Source: Kappaphycus alvarezii (lineage: Eukaryota; Rhodophyta; Florideophyceae; Gigartinales; Solieriaceae). Taken from it: a stretch of 64,000 nt of DNA. The stretch covers positions 620,001-684,000 of the forward strand of contig NADL03000012.1 of NCBI GenBank assembly GCA_002205965.3, in the 5' to 3' direction. The position numbers and the translations under genes are program-made. The notes under the pieces were generated by a model, which made no database searches, had not been told where the DNA came from, and was given only the letters and a program-made list of their open reading frames with translations. This document shows, one piece after another, positions 35,660-46,460 of the stretch (its first letter is position 1; each line of letters starts with the position of its first letter).

Positions 35660-37640
35660 GTTACGCAAATCGAACAAGCTTCGACGTCAGCTCCTCCTCT
35701 CCTCATTCCTCGACCCACTTCATCCAGAAGACCCGACTTTTTCGCTGGAGGACTGCAGCCCAAGCCTGGGAAGATCCGTCCCATCGCGGTCGGCTCTGTC
35801 CTCCGGCGCCTGGTCGCAAAGACGCTGCTCCCGTCGGCTATCGATGACTCCCGTGCATTTTTGGCCCCCTTCCAAACTGCAAATGGCATCAAGGCCGGCA
35901 TGGATGCTTCGTCCATGACGTGCGCACCATGCTGCAAGGGTGTCATCGGACCCAAACGTTGCCACCGTCCTCATCGATGCCCGAAACGCATTCAACAGCG
36001 TTGATCGGCAAGCAATGCTGGACATGCTGCCATCCCGTGCCCCTCACTTGCCCGATTCGCAAACACGGTGTATGATCGCTCCCACCACCGCTAATCGTCC
36101 CAAATCGGGAGCAGACGATTCCTTCCAGCGCCCAGGGAACCCAGCAAGGGGACCATGCGAGTATGCTGCTTTTCTCGTGACGATACAACCGCTTATCCAG
36201 GGGTCGCCGATGAGGAGGGTATCATTTTGAATCAGTGGTACGCCACGACGGTACAATAATAGGGTCACTCGATGCTCTACGGCAGCACTACGGTCCCTCG
36301 CCTCTACGGCCCGTCTTATGGTCTGTTTATTAACCCCTAAAGACCCGCATCTCCTGGCCGCACACTTCGCCAGCTGACCGCGCTGCTTTCCTGGCCGAGT
36401 TCCGCTTGCAGAATGCACCGGCGACGGTTTCGAGCTCCTCGGGGCCCCGTTGGGTAACGCTGCCTTCACGAAGACATTCCACGCAGCAAGGTAGAGGGGT
36501 GCCGTCGCACCCTGGCGTTGCTGGAAGGGGTCCGAGACCCCAGGGCCCGCTTCCACATGCACCGCCTGTGTGCCTCCGCATGCCGGGTGCTTCACGCGTT
36601 TCGGCTTGCTGACCCTCAGCACGCCGCGGAGCCTGCAGCGGAGTTTGACTCCCTGCAGCGATCCGCCTACGGCGCGCTGCATAACGTCCCCTCACCGACG
36701 ACGCCTGGGAACAAGCATGTCTCCCCCTCCGTCTTGGGGGCACGGGTTCTCCAGGATTGGTCCTGCACTGCGCGCGGCTGTCGCCGCCAGCATTCTGGAC
36801 GCTGCCCCGCCGCTCACGCACAGCCGACTACGCTACACCCGCTCCGTCGCCGTACTTGGGAAACAGGCACGTGGTGATCGATACTTTCTGTCAACCAGGC
36901 ACGCCGGCCCCTGTGCAATTTCGTCCGCCAGATCCAAGGGGATCCGTTTGCCACCGACCTAGCGTCTTTGACCCCCTCCCTTGCTGCCATGCCCGTCAAC
37001 CTGCAATCTCATCTAAATCGGGCGCAGCAAGAGGCCAGGGCAAAGGACTTTTGGGAGGACGACCTATGGGAGAGGGTGCCTCGTCCTAGCTGCCACTCCG
37101 AGATGTCCACACTCGCCGGATTCGAGGTTTGGCCTTCCGTCACACCGGTGCTGCGGCGTTCCTATATGCCCATCCCACCACTGCGACGAAGGTGTCATCA
37201 GAGCACTGGAGCATCATGCTGCGCAGGCACCTCGATCTTCCAGTCTACACAGACTAGGTGCCATTGAAATGCCACCACTGCCAGCAGGACATGGATGTCC
37301 ACGGTGACCATGCCGCCGACCGCTGCGTCTCAGAGTTCGGGCGCATTCACCGCCAGAACTCCGTTCGCAATGTGTTCGCTTGGCACGTGTTCCGCGCCGC
37401 CGGCCTTGACTACGAGTTTGAAGTTGAGAATCTCCTCCCCGGTACGGACTTCAGGCCCGCTGACATTCTCCTCGTGCAACCCCCCGTGACACTGAAGATG
37501 GCTTACCACACCGACCCATCGCATGCGACGTCGCCGTTACGTCACCGTTCAAGCAGACCTCAATCACCAAAGCGACGCAAGTCGCCGGTGGGGCTGCAGC
37601 CCTCACTCGCCAACGCAAGGTCCAGTGTGGGGCGTTGAGT
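35660..37640 (+). mobile_element. non-LTR retroelement with CCHC and restriction-like endonuclease C-terminus (broken)
   Basis: Reverse transcriptase followed by a C-terminal nuclease. RT starts with LQPKPGKIRPIAVGSVLRRL (about 35755-35815) and FLAPFQTANGIKAGMDA, then motif A VLIDARNAFNSVDR (about 35968-36010), motif B GTQQGDHASMLLFS (about 36135-36175) and motif C, where a single missing G turns YADDGTIIGSL into a frameshift (about 36238-36270). A thumb-like segment with FELLGAPLG follows. The C-terminus has a C-x2-C-x9-H-x4-C finger (CHHCQQDMDVHGDHAADRC, 37267-37323), then HRQNSVRNVF and FRPADILL, the pattern of the R2-type CCHC plus RLE module. No N-terminal DNA-binding part was found. Similar proteins are known from oomycetes and red algae. 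At least five frame changes; few stop substitutions, so it is fairly young. Confidence 0.75.
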
Positions 37641-37744
37641 GTGGGAAGGTCCGGGTGCCTTGTAGAGTACGATGTGCCCTGTTGATGGTCACGTCGGGAT
37701 GTATCCTTAGGGGGGTGGATGTCATCCCTAGGTAAGGGGCCTTG

Positions 37745-38433
37745 TCAGAAAGAGGTATCGCCGTCGGTTTTATTGTAATGTTTCTCTTGGGTGGCCGGGT
37801 CTTGGGAGATTACTATGCCTTTATTGGGTGCCCAGTTCATGCGTCTGGCGGATGCCCACCGTTGACATTCGTCGAGGAGAGTTTGGAGGAGGGAAGGGTC
37901 GTGGGAGTGGAGGAGGACGTCGTCTGCGAATAGTTTGCATGGAGGGGGAGAGGGAAACTTTGGGTGAGACCGAGGCGGATTACCGTTGTTGTAGGGGTGC
38001 AATCGTCTCTTGTCCGGACCGTGAGGGGGAGGAGGCATGCTCTAATCATGGCTGTTTCTGTGTGGGGGAACATGCGTCCGCAGTCGTGTAGGAGCAGTTG
38101 GCGGTTGACCCTGTCATAGGCCTTGAACGTATCTACGGCGGCGAGCCAACGACCCCGTTGTCGTATAGCTGCTTCCGTGGCTATGAGGGCGTGGAGGAGG
38201 CCTATTCTTCTTTGAAAGCCAAATTGCATTGGGTGGAGATCTGTGAGGTTGGCTAGGAGAGAGAGAGACTTCCTTCGATGGCTTTCCGGCAGTGAGATAA
38301 TAGGCAAAGTGGGCGGTAATTCGCTGGAGTACTGTATGTTGGTCCCACGTTTGAGTACCGAGATCAGGATGCCTGTGGTACAGGTAGGTCTGTTCAAGGC
38401 AGCTGCAATGGTTTGAAGATCGAGGTATTGCAC
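37745..38433 (-). mobile_element. LINE-type reverse transcriptase fragment
   Basis: Minus-strand RT fragment. Reading down from 38433: MQFGFQRRIGLLHALIATEA, then motif A WLAAVDTFKAYDRVNRQLLL, then the region equivalent to GLTQGxPLSP (GLTQSFPLPL), which runs almost directly into LFADDVLLHSHD with the catalytic FADD, then LLDECQRWASARRMNWAPNK. The roughly 40-50 residues normally between these two motifs are missing, so the copy has an internal deletion as well as a frame change. No endonuclease or RNase H part is present. Truncated at both ends. Confidence 0.75.
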
Positions 38434-40984
38434 AATTATCGAGTGGTTTCCAGTAGGACCGCCATAATTTGAAATTCACCAATAGTTTTCAAATTTACTG
38501 AGATCTCTGCATTTTAATCAATCGTTGAAATAGCTACTAGCAAATTTCATAAAGATGAAATCTATTCCGAATTATTTAGCGTATTTTCAATTAATATATG
38601 TAATAGCATTGCAGGGGGCCATTTCAATAAATGACTGGGTAACTTTGCATGCATATTATGTTTGCGCTATAGTTCTACTGTGACCATTATCCTTCCAGAC
38701 TTCTTCGATCATCCATGCATTGCCCCGTCTGTAGCTAGATGGCGTACTAGCATTACCAGCAATCCACGCTCATCCCCACACCCCGTCCCACGCAATCACC
38801 GCACTACGCGATGCGCCGCGCCTCCATACCTGCACATCCATACCACCACCACGAACACTCTCTAACCAAACCCGGTGACCGCCCGCGATCACAATCCCTT
38901 CTCACACTCCCACTTCCCTCCCCATACCGCTCCTCCCGCTCTTGGCGCACTACCACCCCGTTCCCACCAACCCCGAACTCCCATCTGCCGCCATCCCCGC
39001 ACGAGACGCGCCCATCTGTATGTCGCATCCCGCGCCACGGACACACTACAGCCTCTCTTACAGCGACAGCACACGCGTGGTGCTTTGTTGTCCGCACGTT
39101 GCGACATGTTGTTTGTGTTCATGCGGGGCTGCGACGGGAGGGTGGGGCGGGACGGGGGCCGGTGTTGCTTAACAGGCAAGGGGAGAAGAGATAGGTAACA
39201 CTCTGGTGTTAGGGGATCTAGTTGCACCGTGCGAATGTTCGGGGGGTGAGACAACGGTTGGGAGGAGCTGGGCGGAGAGCACGGGCGGCCAAGTCATATA
39301 CTTAATACCAGGATGGTACTAGTGAAAGTTGGCTACAAATTCTGGCTATCACTATCCGTTGCACCGCATCGCAACATTTTTGCACAAGCAGCTTGCCCCG
39401 TTCCCTCCTCATGCGCCTCACCTTATTCTCCAGCGCCCACGCCAGCATGCACTTAGCGAGCGGCGCGGCGGACCCGCAGACACGCGCCCAGCCCACGTCC
39501 GCGGAAGCACGGCAGCTGCAAGCGCGGTGCCGGTGCACGGGGTTAGTGAAGTTACGCTCGCGGCCCTGCACGCGCGTTAGGTGTAGTGGACACGCGAGCA
39601 GCACCCAGGGAAACTCCCTGCCACCTCTATCCCTGGCTGAGCAGCATGCGCCTGAGAATCGGCAAGCCACGGCGTGTGTAGCTGGCTGCGCGCACCGCGG
39701 GCAGCTTGTGCGCAGTGTGGAGTGGCATGCATTTAGTGGTGTAGCTTTGTGTTGCCTCACTTGTCCTATAGGGCTGAGGATAGGGCGTAGGAGGCAGGAC
39801 CGGATTGTGGGGCGCAGGTAGCTGGAGGCTGTATTGGCGAAGCTCTTGCCGAGTTCACGGCGTTATTGCTGTATGGGCGCGGTGCGGTTCAATCGGGGAG
39901 ACGGTGCTAGAATGCATGCTTCAGGAGCGGGTAGGGAGGTGTGGCTAGATTTGTACTGGGGTTGGGGGTTGGGGCTGTGGTTTGGGGCTGAGAGTCGTAC
40001 TCTGTCGTAGGGTTTAGTGTTGCGGACTGGGTGGGATGCTTGCAGGCAAAATGATATTGGTGTTCGACAATTTGGTAGTGGGAATGAAGAGGAGTGCCCT
40101 ATGCGATATGGATGCAGTACTTAGAGAATTGAGGGCTCGGCGCGCCTGGCGAGTGTCGCCAAGGTAGTGATCTTGGGGTCTTTCGCCTGAATACCTGATG
40201 TAAACTACTTGATTTGATTTGTAGTGATACTTAATATCTGGTCATTCAGTTTTCGGGACTTCTTTTGTAAAAACGGTTCCTTGGAAGGGTGAGGTTGGAG
40301 GGTAAACGTTGGCTACTTAGACCGTTGGGACTATCGGGCTTCTCTTACTGGTTGAGGTTGAGAGGGCAACATTCGGATTTTTGTCGGACGGGCTGTCGGC
40401 GGCAGCGAAACAACAGTACAGCAATTAAATTAAATTCCACGATGGCGAACAGTCAGGCTCACAACAGCGACGAAAACAGGCAAAGAGGAATGCATAGCAG
40501 AAAGCGAAAGATACCTGATTTTTACGAATGGAATTGCAGAGGGCGGGGACTCTCTGAAAGTAGAACGAAGTAGGAAGGAAATAAAAGGTTACGGGACCCG
40601 ATGTTAGGCATTTAGATTCTATTGCATAAAATACCAGCTTCAAAAATCCGGCAAATCTAAAGCACGCCTCCGGTGCTGACCTCGGAACGTGTGATACCAT
40701 GTTGAAGGACAAAATTTAGGAAGCGTTTTATCCTCTTTACCCGTCATATTCTGAAGCCTTCATGGCGTCGAAAAGTTATGGCACGTTGCTCGAGGACAAT
40801 TATTGCCAATAGCGACGTGAGCGGAGTTGTGCAGTTAGCGAAACTGGGATAAGTACAGCAACAAACTTTGCTGTATTGTAGTGGTAACAAGGTGTCATCC
40901 GGAGGAAAGACTCCATTACAGCCTCAACCTGTAAGCAGTTTTTACGTCGGATATAAAAGGACGTCCCCCAATGACGCCGTCGTC
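38434..40984. other. no gene recognised; GC-rich overlapping ORFs
   Basis: 38.75-39.85 kb is GC-rich and open in several frames on both strands at once, with Pro/His/Arg/Cys-rich translations, a composition effect. No family motif was found. 39.85-40.98 kb is more AT-rich with a few short ORFs. Confidence 0.45.
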
Positions 40985-42540
40985 GTGGTTGGGGTCAAGG
41001 TTCATTCCCACTATGACAGGTTATGGACCCTCGCAACATCCACTGCTTCGATCTCAATCAACTTTACTAACCCCCACGTCGAACTTTGCTCCGTTCCTCT
41101 CTCGACCAACGTCCGAGCCTTGCTCCGTTACTAGCGTTTGAGCCTCGCTCCACCATCCTTCACGGTCGGATAACACGGGAAACCCGTGACACAAAAGCAA
41201 CATTTCATCAACCTTTCAGTCCCTTAACCCACGCGCAAAACAGCGCCACTACAGAGAAACTTCCGACATCTGGAACGACCTATGGAGACAACCAAAACAA
41301 GCCATGGACCCCACTCCGCCGACCGCGGGCCTCCCACTCAATCCCAATCTCAAGACGGTATCACCGCTCTGATCAACCTACTCCAACCGACATGGAAATT
41401 CACTGAAAACCTTCCACGCCTCACGCGGCACACCTTCCCAGCATGGAACTGTGCCCTATCACTAATACTTTGACAACACGACGCAGAAATTCTACTATGC
41501 GACGAATTCAACCTCTCGAATTACACAGGCACAGACCTTAACCATTAAACCAAAGCGGCCGCTAGCTGCGCAAGCATGATCATGGCTAGCCTCGAAACCG
41601 AAGTCATCCTGCCATTGCCTCCCGAAACCTACACAAAGCCGCCCGCGGTGATCTTCAACGCTCTCAAGCCGGCTCTTACTATCAAAACCGAAATAATGCA
41701 TCGGCCCCTCAAGGCAGAGCCAAAAAGCATTCAACTTCAACCGGGCGACAACATACTAGAATCTGTCGAGAAACACCGGACGCTACGCGCCCGTATGATA
41801 GCAGCCGAATACCCCGACATTACCAACGAGCGCACAACCACACAGCTCATGCTCGAAGGACTCCTCAAACACCCAGCGTACACCAACCTGGTGCGCACAG
41901 CTTAAATCACCGGTGCCCACGCTTCGATTGACGAGCTCCATGCAGCTATTCACAACGTGCAGGAATTCGACGCCAAACACACCCCACAGCCTCAACCCCT
42001 CGCAGGAGATGCACCGCCACCACACACTGGCCGCGGCCGCGGCAGAGGTCGCTACGGCAACCGCTACTCGCAACACCCACCCCGTCTCTCTCTAGAGCAA
42101 CTAGCCCAAATTAGCCAAGTATTCAATACCAATACTGCGCGGGGTAACAAGCAGCATGGTGGCCGCCGCGCCTAAGGACCTAGAGACCGAAGAGGAAATC
42201 AACGCAACCCACCCAACGCCAGCGCGGTGGCTACCGAAGGCCTGCTACTGAACGAGGACCAACTCCGCCGCCTATCCGGGGCACTCAATCCAACCCCGCA
42301 CCAGCAAACCCAAAACGAAAGCGATTGTACGTACCTTCTGGATTCCGCAGCTCACCCCATCCACACCCATCATACTGTCCCCGCAGTCGCAAGCTAGACC
42401 AACCTCTGACAACCTAGACCGCTAACGGCACCTTTTCCAACACAACCCATGCGGCACAGCTTCATCTGAAAACGAGTGAAGGTAACGAAATCAAGCTCTC
42501 CGCGTTATACAACCCCAACTTCAAAAATAACCTACTCTCA
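40985..42540 (+). repeat. left arm of large inverted repeat: Ty1/copia gag-protease
   Basis: A 1.55-kb arm, nearly identical to the reverse complement of 43829-45385. It carries a copia gag frame from ATG 41282 (METTKTSHGPHSADRGPP) to a stop at 42175, in one frame but interrupted by stops at 41471, 41546 and 41903. Its C-terminus is GRGRGRGRYGNRYSQHPPR and LSLEQLAQISQVFNTNTARG. Downstream is a protease-like YLLDSAAHPIHTHHTVPA (about 42330-42385; DSAA in place of DSGA) and LSALYNPNFKNNLLS. The arm stops abruptly at 42540, inside the element. Confidence 0.9.
41282..42175 (+). pseudogene. copia gag, left-arm copy
   Basis: A single continuous frame with three in-frame stops (41471-41473, 41546-41548, 41903-41905). 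It includes the UBN2-like core (MIMASLETEVILPLPPETYT, PDITNERTTTQLMLEGLLKH) and an Arg/Gly-rich C-terminal tail. The same three stops appear in the right-arm copy, so the stops predate the duplication. Confidence 0.8.
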
Positions 42541-45385
42541 TGTGGGTCAGGTAGGCTGCAGGGGGTTGGGGATAGGACGTGCAAACGGGGTATTGGTCCG
42601 AGTTTTATGGTATGAAGTCAACTGTGCGTATGCGATGAGTGGTGCCGAAGGTGAGGTTCAATACAGTAACGTCCCTCATGTCATTTACGTGCATGTACCG
42701 CGCGGGGAATGCGCGGGCATCCAGTTTCTTGATTTTGGCCTTATCGAGTTTGTGATACACAGTGCCGAATCTGCCGAATGGTTACAGCTTGAGGAAGTTG
42801 GTGGGTGACCGTACCATGCTGTGTATGGAAGTGCTTTGGTGGTTTTGTGCTGCATAATGTTATACTTGAATATGGCATCTCGCATGGAGTGCTCCCAGTA
42901 CGTATTAAATAACTGGGAGTGGTAAAATGCTGCGCGTGTGGCGGCTTCGAGTGTGCCGAGGACTCGTTCCGCGATTGAGTTATGTTGCGGTGTAAATGGC
43001 ACCGTTGGTTTTGGTGTGATGCTATGTTGCGTGCAAAGGGCTTGGACCGCCTTTGAGAGGTATTCTTTTGCGTTGTCTGTTGTGAATAGCTGCGGTTATT
43101 TTCCGTGAAGTGTGTATATTGTGTTGAAGGCATGGATGAGTGCAGTGATGACGTGTTGGCGAGAGGGGGCGAATTATGCCATTGTGTATCGGGAGGCTAC
43201 GTCGACAAACACAATCGCGTAGGTGTTTCCCTGGAGGGATCGCGGGTGAATAGGGCCGCATAAATCACACGCGATGGCAACGGCGACGGCGTACGTGTGT
43301 GTGGTGGCACGGTGGGGTCGATGTCAGCGCTTGCCGTGGGCACAACCTGTGCATGTGAGTTTGGTTGGGGGTCTTTTGAGGATTTCTGGCGTGTTGAGTA
43401 GGTTTTCTTTGGCCATTTATTGTAAATTTGCTAGTTGGACATGGTCGAACGTGAGGTGCCAGGAGTGGAACTCTTTGTGGAGGCGGTTTTAGGGCGTTAG
43501 TTTGTGGGAGATTGATGCGAGGTGAAACGGTTGGACTAAGGGGTGTCTTGGGGGAGGATGACTAGATCTAGTCTTCGGAGCGTCGGACGGGCGGACGGTG
43601 TGTGATGTTCGGTGGGTACGGTGGGGTTTTTTTTGTACTTTTGGTTTTAGAGTTCTGAGTGGTGGGAACAGTAAGGACGCTTGGGCTATGGGGGTTAGAG
43701 TTGAAGACGATAGCCGTTGCCTGTCCCAAAGTGCGATTCCAAGGCGTTTGGATAGGTTCCGTTTGTCTAAAATGTGGGCTGTTTGAGCAGAATGATAATT
43801 GGGCCATACTTGCGAGCGATTATGGGCTGAGAGTAGGTTCTTTTTAAAGGTGGGGTTGTATAACGCGGAGAGCTTGATTTCGTTACCTTCACTCGTTTTC
43901 AGATGAAGCTGTGCCGCATGGGTTGTGTTGGAAAAGGTGCCGTTAGCGGTCTAGGTTGTCAGAGGTTGGTCTAGCTTGCGACTGCGGGGGACAGTATGAT
44001 GGGTGTGGATGGGTGAGCTGCGGAATCCAGAAGGTACGTACAATCGCTTTCGTTTTGGGTTTGCTGGTGCGGGGTTGGATTGAGTGCCCCGGATAGGCGG
44101 CGGAGTTGGTCCTCGTTCAGTAGCAGGCCTTCGGTAGCCACCGCGCTGGCGTTGGGTGGGTTGCGTTGATTTCCTCTTCGGTCTCTAGGTCTTAGGCGCG
44201 GCGGCCACCATGCTGCTTGTTACCCCGCGCAGTATTGGTATTGAATACTTGGCTAATTTGGGCTAGTTGCTCTAGAGAGAGACGGGGTGGGTGTTGCGAG
44301 TAGCGGTTGCCGTAGCGACCTCTGCCGCGGCCGCGGCCAGTGTGTGGTGGCGGTGCATCTCCTGCGAGGGGTTGAGGCTGTGGGGTGTGTTTGGCGTCGA
44401 ATTCCTGCACGTTGTGAATAGCTGCATGGAGCTCGTCAATCGAAGCGTGGGCACCGGTGATTTAAGCTGTGCGCACCAGGTTGGTGTACGCTGGGTGTTT
44501 GAGGAGTCCTTCGAGCATGAGCTGTGTGGTTGTGCGCTCGTTGGTAATGTCGGGGTATTCGGCTGCTATCATACGGGCGCGTAGCGTCCGGTGTTTCTCG
44601 ACAGATTCTAGTATGTTGTCGCCCGGTTGAAGTTGAATGCTTTTTGGCTCTGCTTGAGGGGCCGATGCATTATTTCGGTTTTGATAGTAAGAGCCGGCTT
44701 GAGAGCGTTGAAGATCACCGCGGGCGGCTTTGTGTAGGTTTCGGGAGGCAATGGCAGGATGACTTCGGTTTCGAGGCTAGCCATGATCATGCTTGCGCAG
44801 CTAGCGGCCGCTTTGGTTTAATGGTTAAGGTCTGTGCCTGTGTAATTCGAGAGGTTGAATTCGTCGCATAGTAGAATTTCTGCGTCGTGTTGTCAAAGTA
44901 TTAGTGATAGGGCACAGTTCCATGCTGGGAAGGTGTGCCGCGTGAGGCGTGGAAGGTTTTCAGTGAATTTCCATGTCGGTTGGAGTAGGTTGATCAGAGC
45001 GGTGATACCGTCTTGAGATTGGGATTGAGTGGGAGGCCCGCGGTCGGGCGGAGTGGGGTCCATGGCTTGTTTTGGTTGTCTCCATAGGTCGTTCCAGATG
45101 TCGGAAGTTTCTCTGTAGTGGCGCTGTTTTGCGCGTGGGTTAAGGGACTGAAAGGTTGATGAAATGTTGCTTTTGTGTCACGGGGTTTCCCGTGTTATCC
45201 GACCGTGAAGGATGGTGGAGCGAGGCTCAAACGCTAGTAACGGAGCAAGGCTCGGACGTTGGTCGAGAGAGGAACGGAGCAAAGTTCGACGTGGGGTTAG
45301 TAAAGTTGATTGAGATCGAAGCAGTGGATGTTGCGAGGGTCCATAACCTGTCATAGTGGGAATGTACCTTGACCTCAACAACGTG
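42541..45385 (-). mobile_element. Ty1/copia element (gag-PR-integrase), truncated and inverted against its own copy
   Basis: Minus-strand copia element. Gag runs from ATG 45085 down to 44192, then protease and the YNPTFKKNLLS stretch (to about 43829), identical in order to the left arm. It continues into unique sequence. A pre-integrase zinc region has HSWHLTFDHVQLANLQ and CTGCAHGK (about 43330-43460). Integrase has CDLCGPIHPRS, IVFVDVASRY, TTDNAKEYLSKAV (the D..E segment), TPQHNSIAERVLGTLEAATR (about 42935-43000) and ALPYTAWYGHPP. The element ends at 42541, where the inverted second gag copy begins, so RT and RNase H are absent. Several stop codons are present. LTRs were not found. Confidence 0.88.
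43829..45385 (-). repeat. right arm of large inverted repeat
   Basis: Reverse-complement partner of 40985-42540. Outside the last 30 bp at each end, the differences I found are six one-base length changes in G or C runs (for example 45293-45296 versus 41071-41075, and 43986-43990 versus 42379-42382). The inner edge is marked by AACCTACTCTCA in both arms. Confidence 0.9.
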
Positions 45386-45562
45386 TGGGTGAAGGCAGAG
45401 AATGAAAATTCGCTTCGAATATCAATAAGTACGTGAAAGCGTATATGATCCATGGGCTTCATCGAGTAATTCCCGCCATTTAAAGTGGAACTATGCAAAA
45501 TTTAAAGCTTCTGTTGTGTGTCAAGCATCCATCTCGAACCCCTAATACCGGAAACTCTCTCA

Positions 45563-46460
45563 ACCATAGCGCGAGCTACTGAATTAACAGACTTCGAAGA
45601 AGGGCGAATAGATGCCAACTCTGAAACCAAAAAGTCATTTTGGGCGATTGGAGCGGCACTAGATCGCTTTAAGGATGCAAATTAGAGCTATTTAAACTCA
45701 AAGAGGTTCTCAAAGCCATTCAGGCTGTAAGGAAGTTCCGCAAGTTGACAGAAATTTGTCCACCGTCGTCTCCTCTGGAACCCTTCTAAAGGGGAAAGTA
45801 CCGCTGGAGAGTTGAAAACTCAGATGGGTCTCGGTATTTCGGTTAGTCTTGTCCAGCAAAATTTTCCCTCTTTCAATAATTTAAAGTACCAAAGGATGAA
45901 TGAAGATCCTTTTATGGTTGGGTATTTCCCGTCTATTTTTCGCAAAAAAATCATTCCTATGGGACATGTCGCAGTGGGGAAAATATGTGCTCAGCGATGG
46001 GAACAGGTTCAATTTAGATGACCATGATGTTTGTGTGAGTTAACGATACGATATATGCGAGGAGAAAAGATTTTTCGCAGCGCCAGATGGGAGGTGGCTC
46101 GCTGATCCTTTGGGGATCGATTTCATACTACGGACTTTCTAATGTATGCTGTTTAATGGAATAATGAACCCTGAGTTTTATTGCAGTTTATTAGGGAAAG
46201 AGCTGAAAATATTTGCAGCTGTCTATCTCGGAGAAGAATGGATATATAGACAAGAAAATGCGGCGTTCCGCACTTCTTAGCAAACGCTAAACTGGCTAGA
46301 TGGAAATAATATATCTATTCTGGCTTGGCCGGCTAATATCACTGATCTGAATATTATAAGAAATATACATGGGCATTCTCTCGCGTCGCGTTTACAGCAG
46401 TGCGGGTCGGTTTGGCTACTTGGAAGAGCTCCGTTCTGAGTGAACGACGCTTGGGCTAGG
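45563..46460 (+). mobile_element. Tc1/mariner transposase fossil 2
   Basis: Plus-strand transposase of a different subfamily from fossil 1. HTH 1: ELTDFEEGRIDANSETKKSF and IGAALDRFKDAN (45575-45680). HTH 2: ELKTQMGLGISVSLVQQNFP with LKYQRMNEDPF (about 45810-45915). Catalytic domain: LSDGNRFNLDDHD with the first Asp (about 45988-46026), EEKRFFAAPDGRW, then WIYRQENAA in place of YQQDNAP, so Asp has become Glu (about 46240-46266), LDGNNISILAWPA, and ITDLNIIRN in place of PDLNPIEN, so the third acidic residue is lost (about 46335-46364). Stops and frame changes are scattered. Inactive. No terminal repeats were recognised. Confidence 0.78.

Noticed and set aside
36044-36821. Long minus-strand ORFs of 212 and 163 codons
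   Set aside because: They are antisense to the RLE retroelement, whose plus-strand RT motifs are clear; the ORFs arise from its GC-rich codons.
38804-39821. Several overlapping ORFs of 97-152 codons on both strands
   Set aside because: Open in many frames at once because of GC-rich composition; no conserved motif in any frame.
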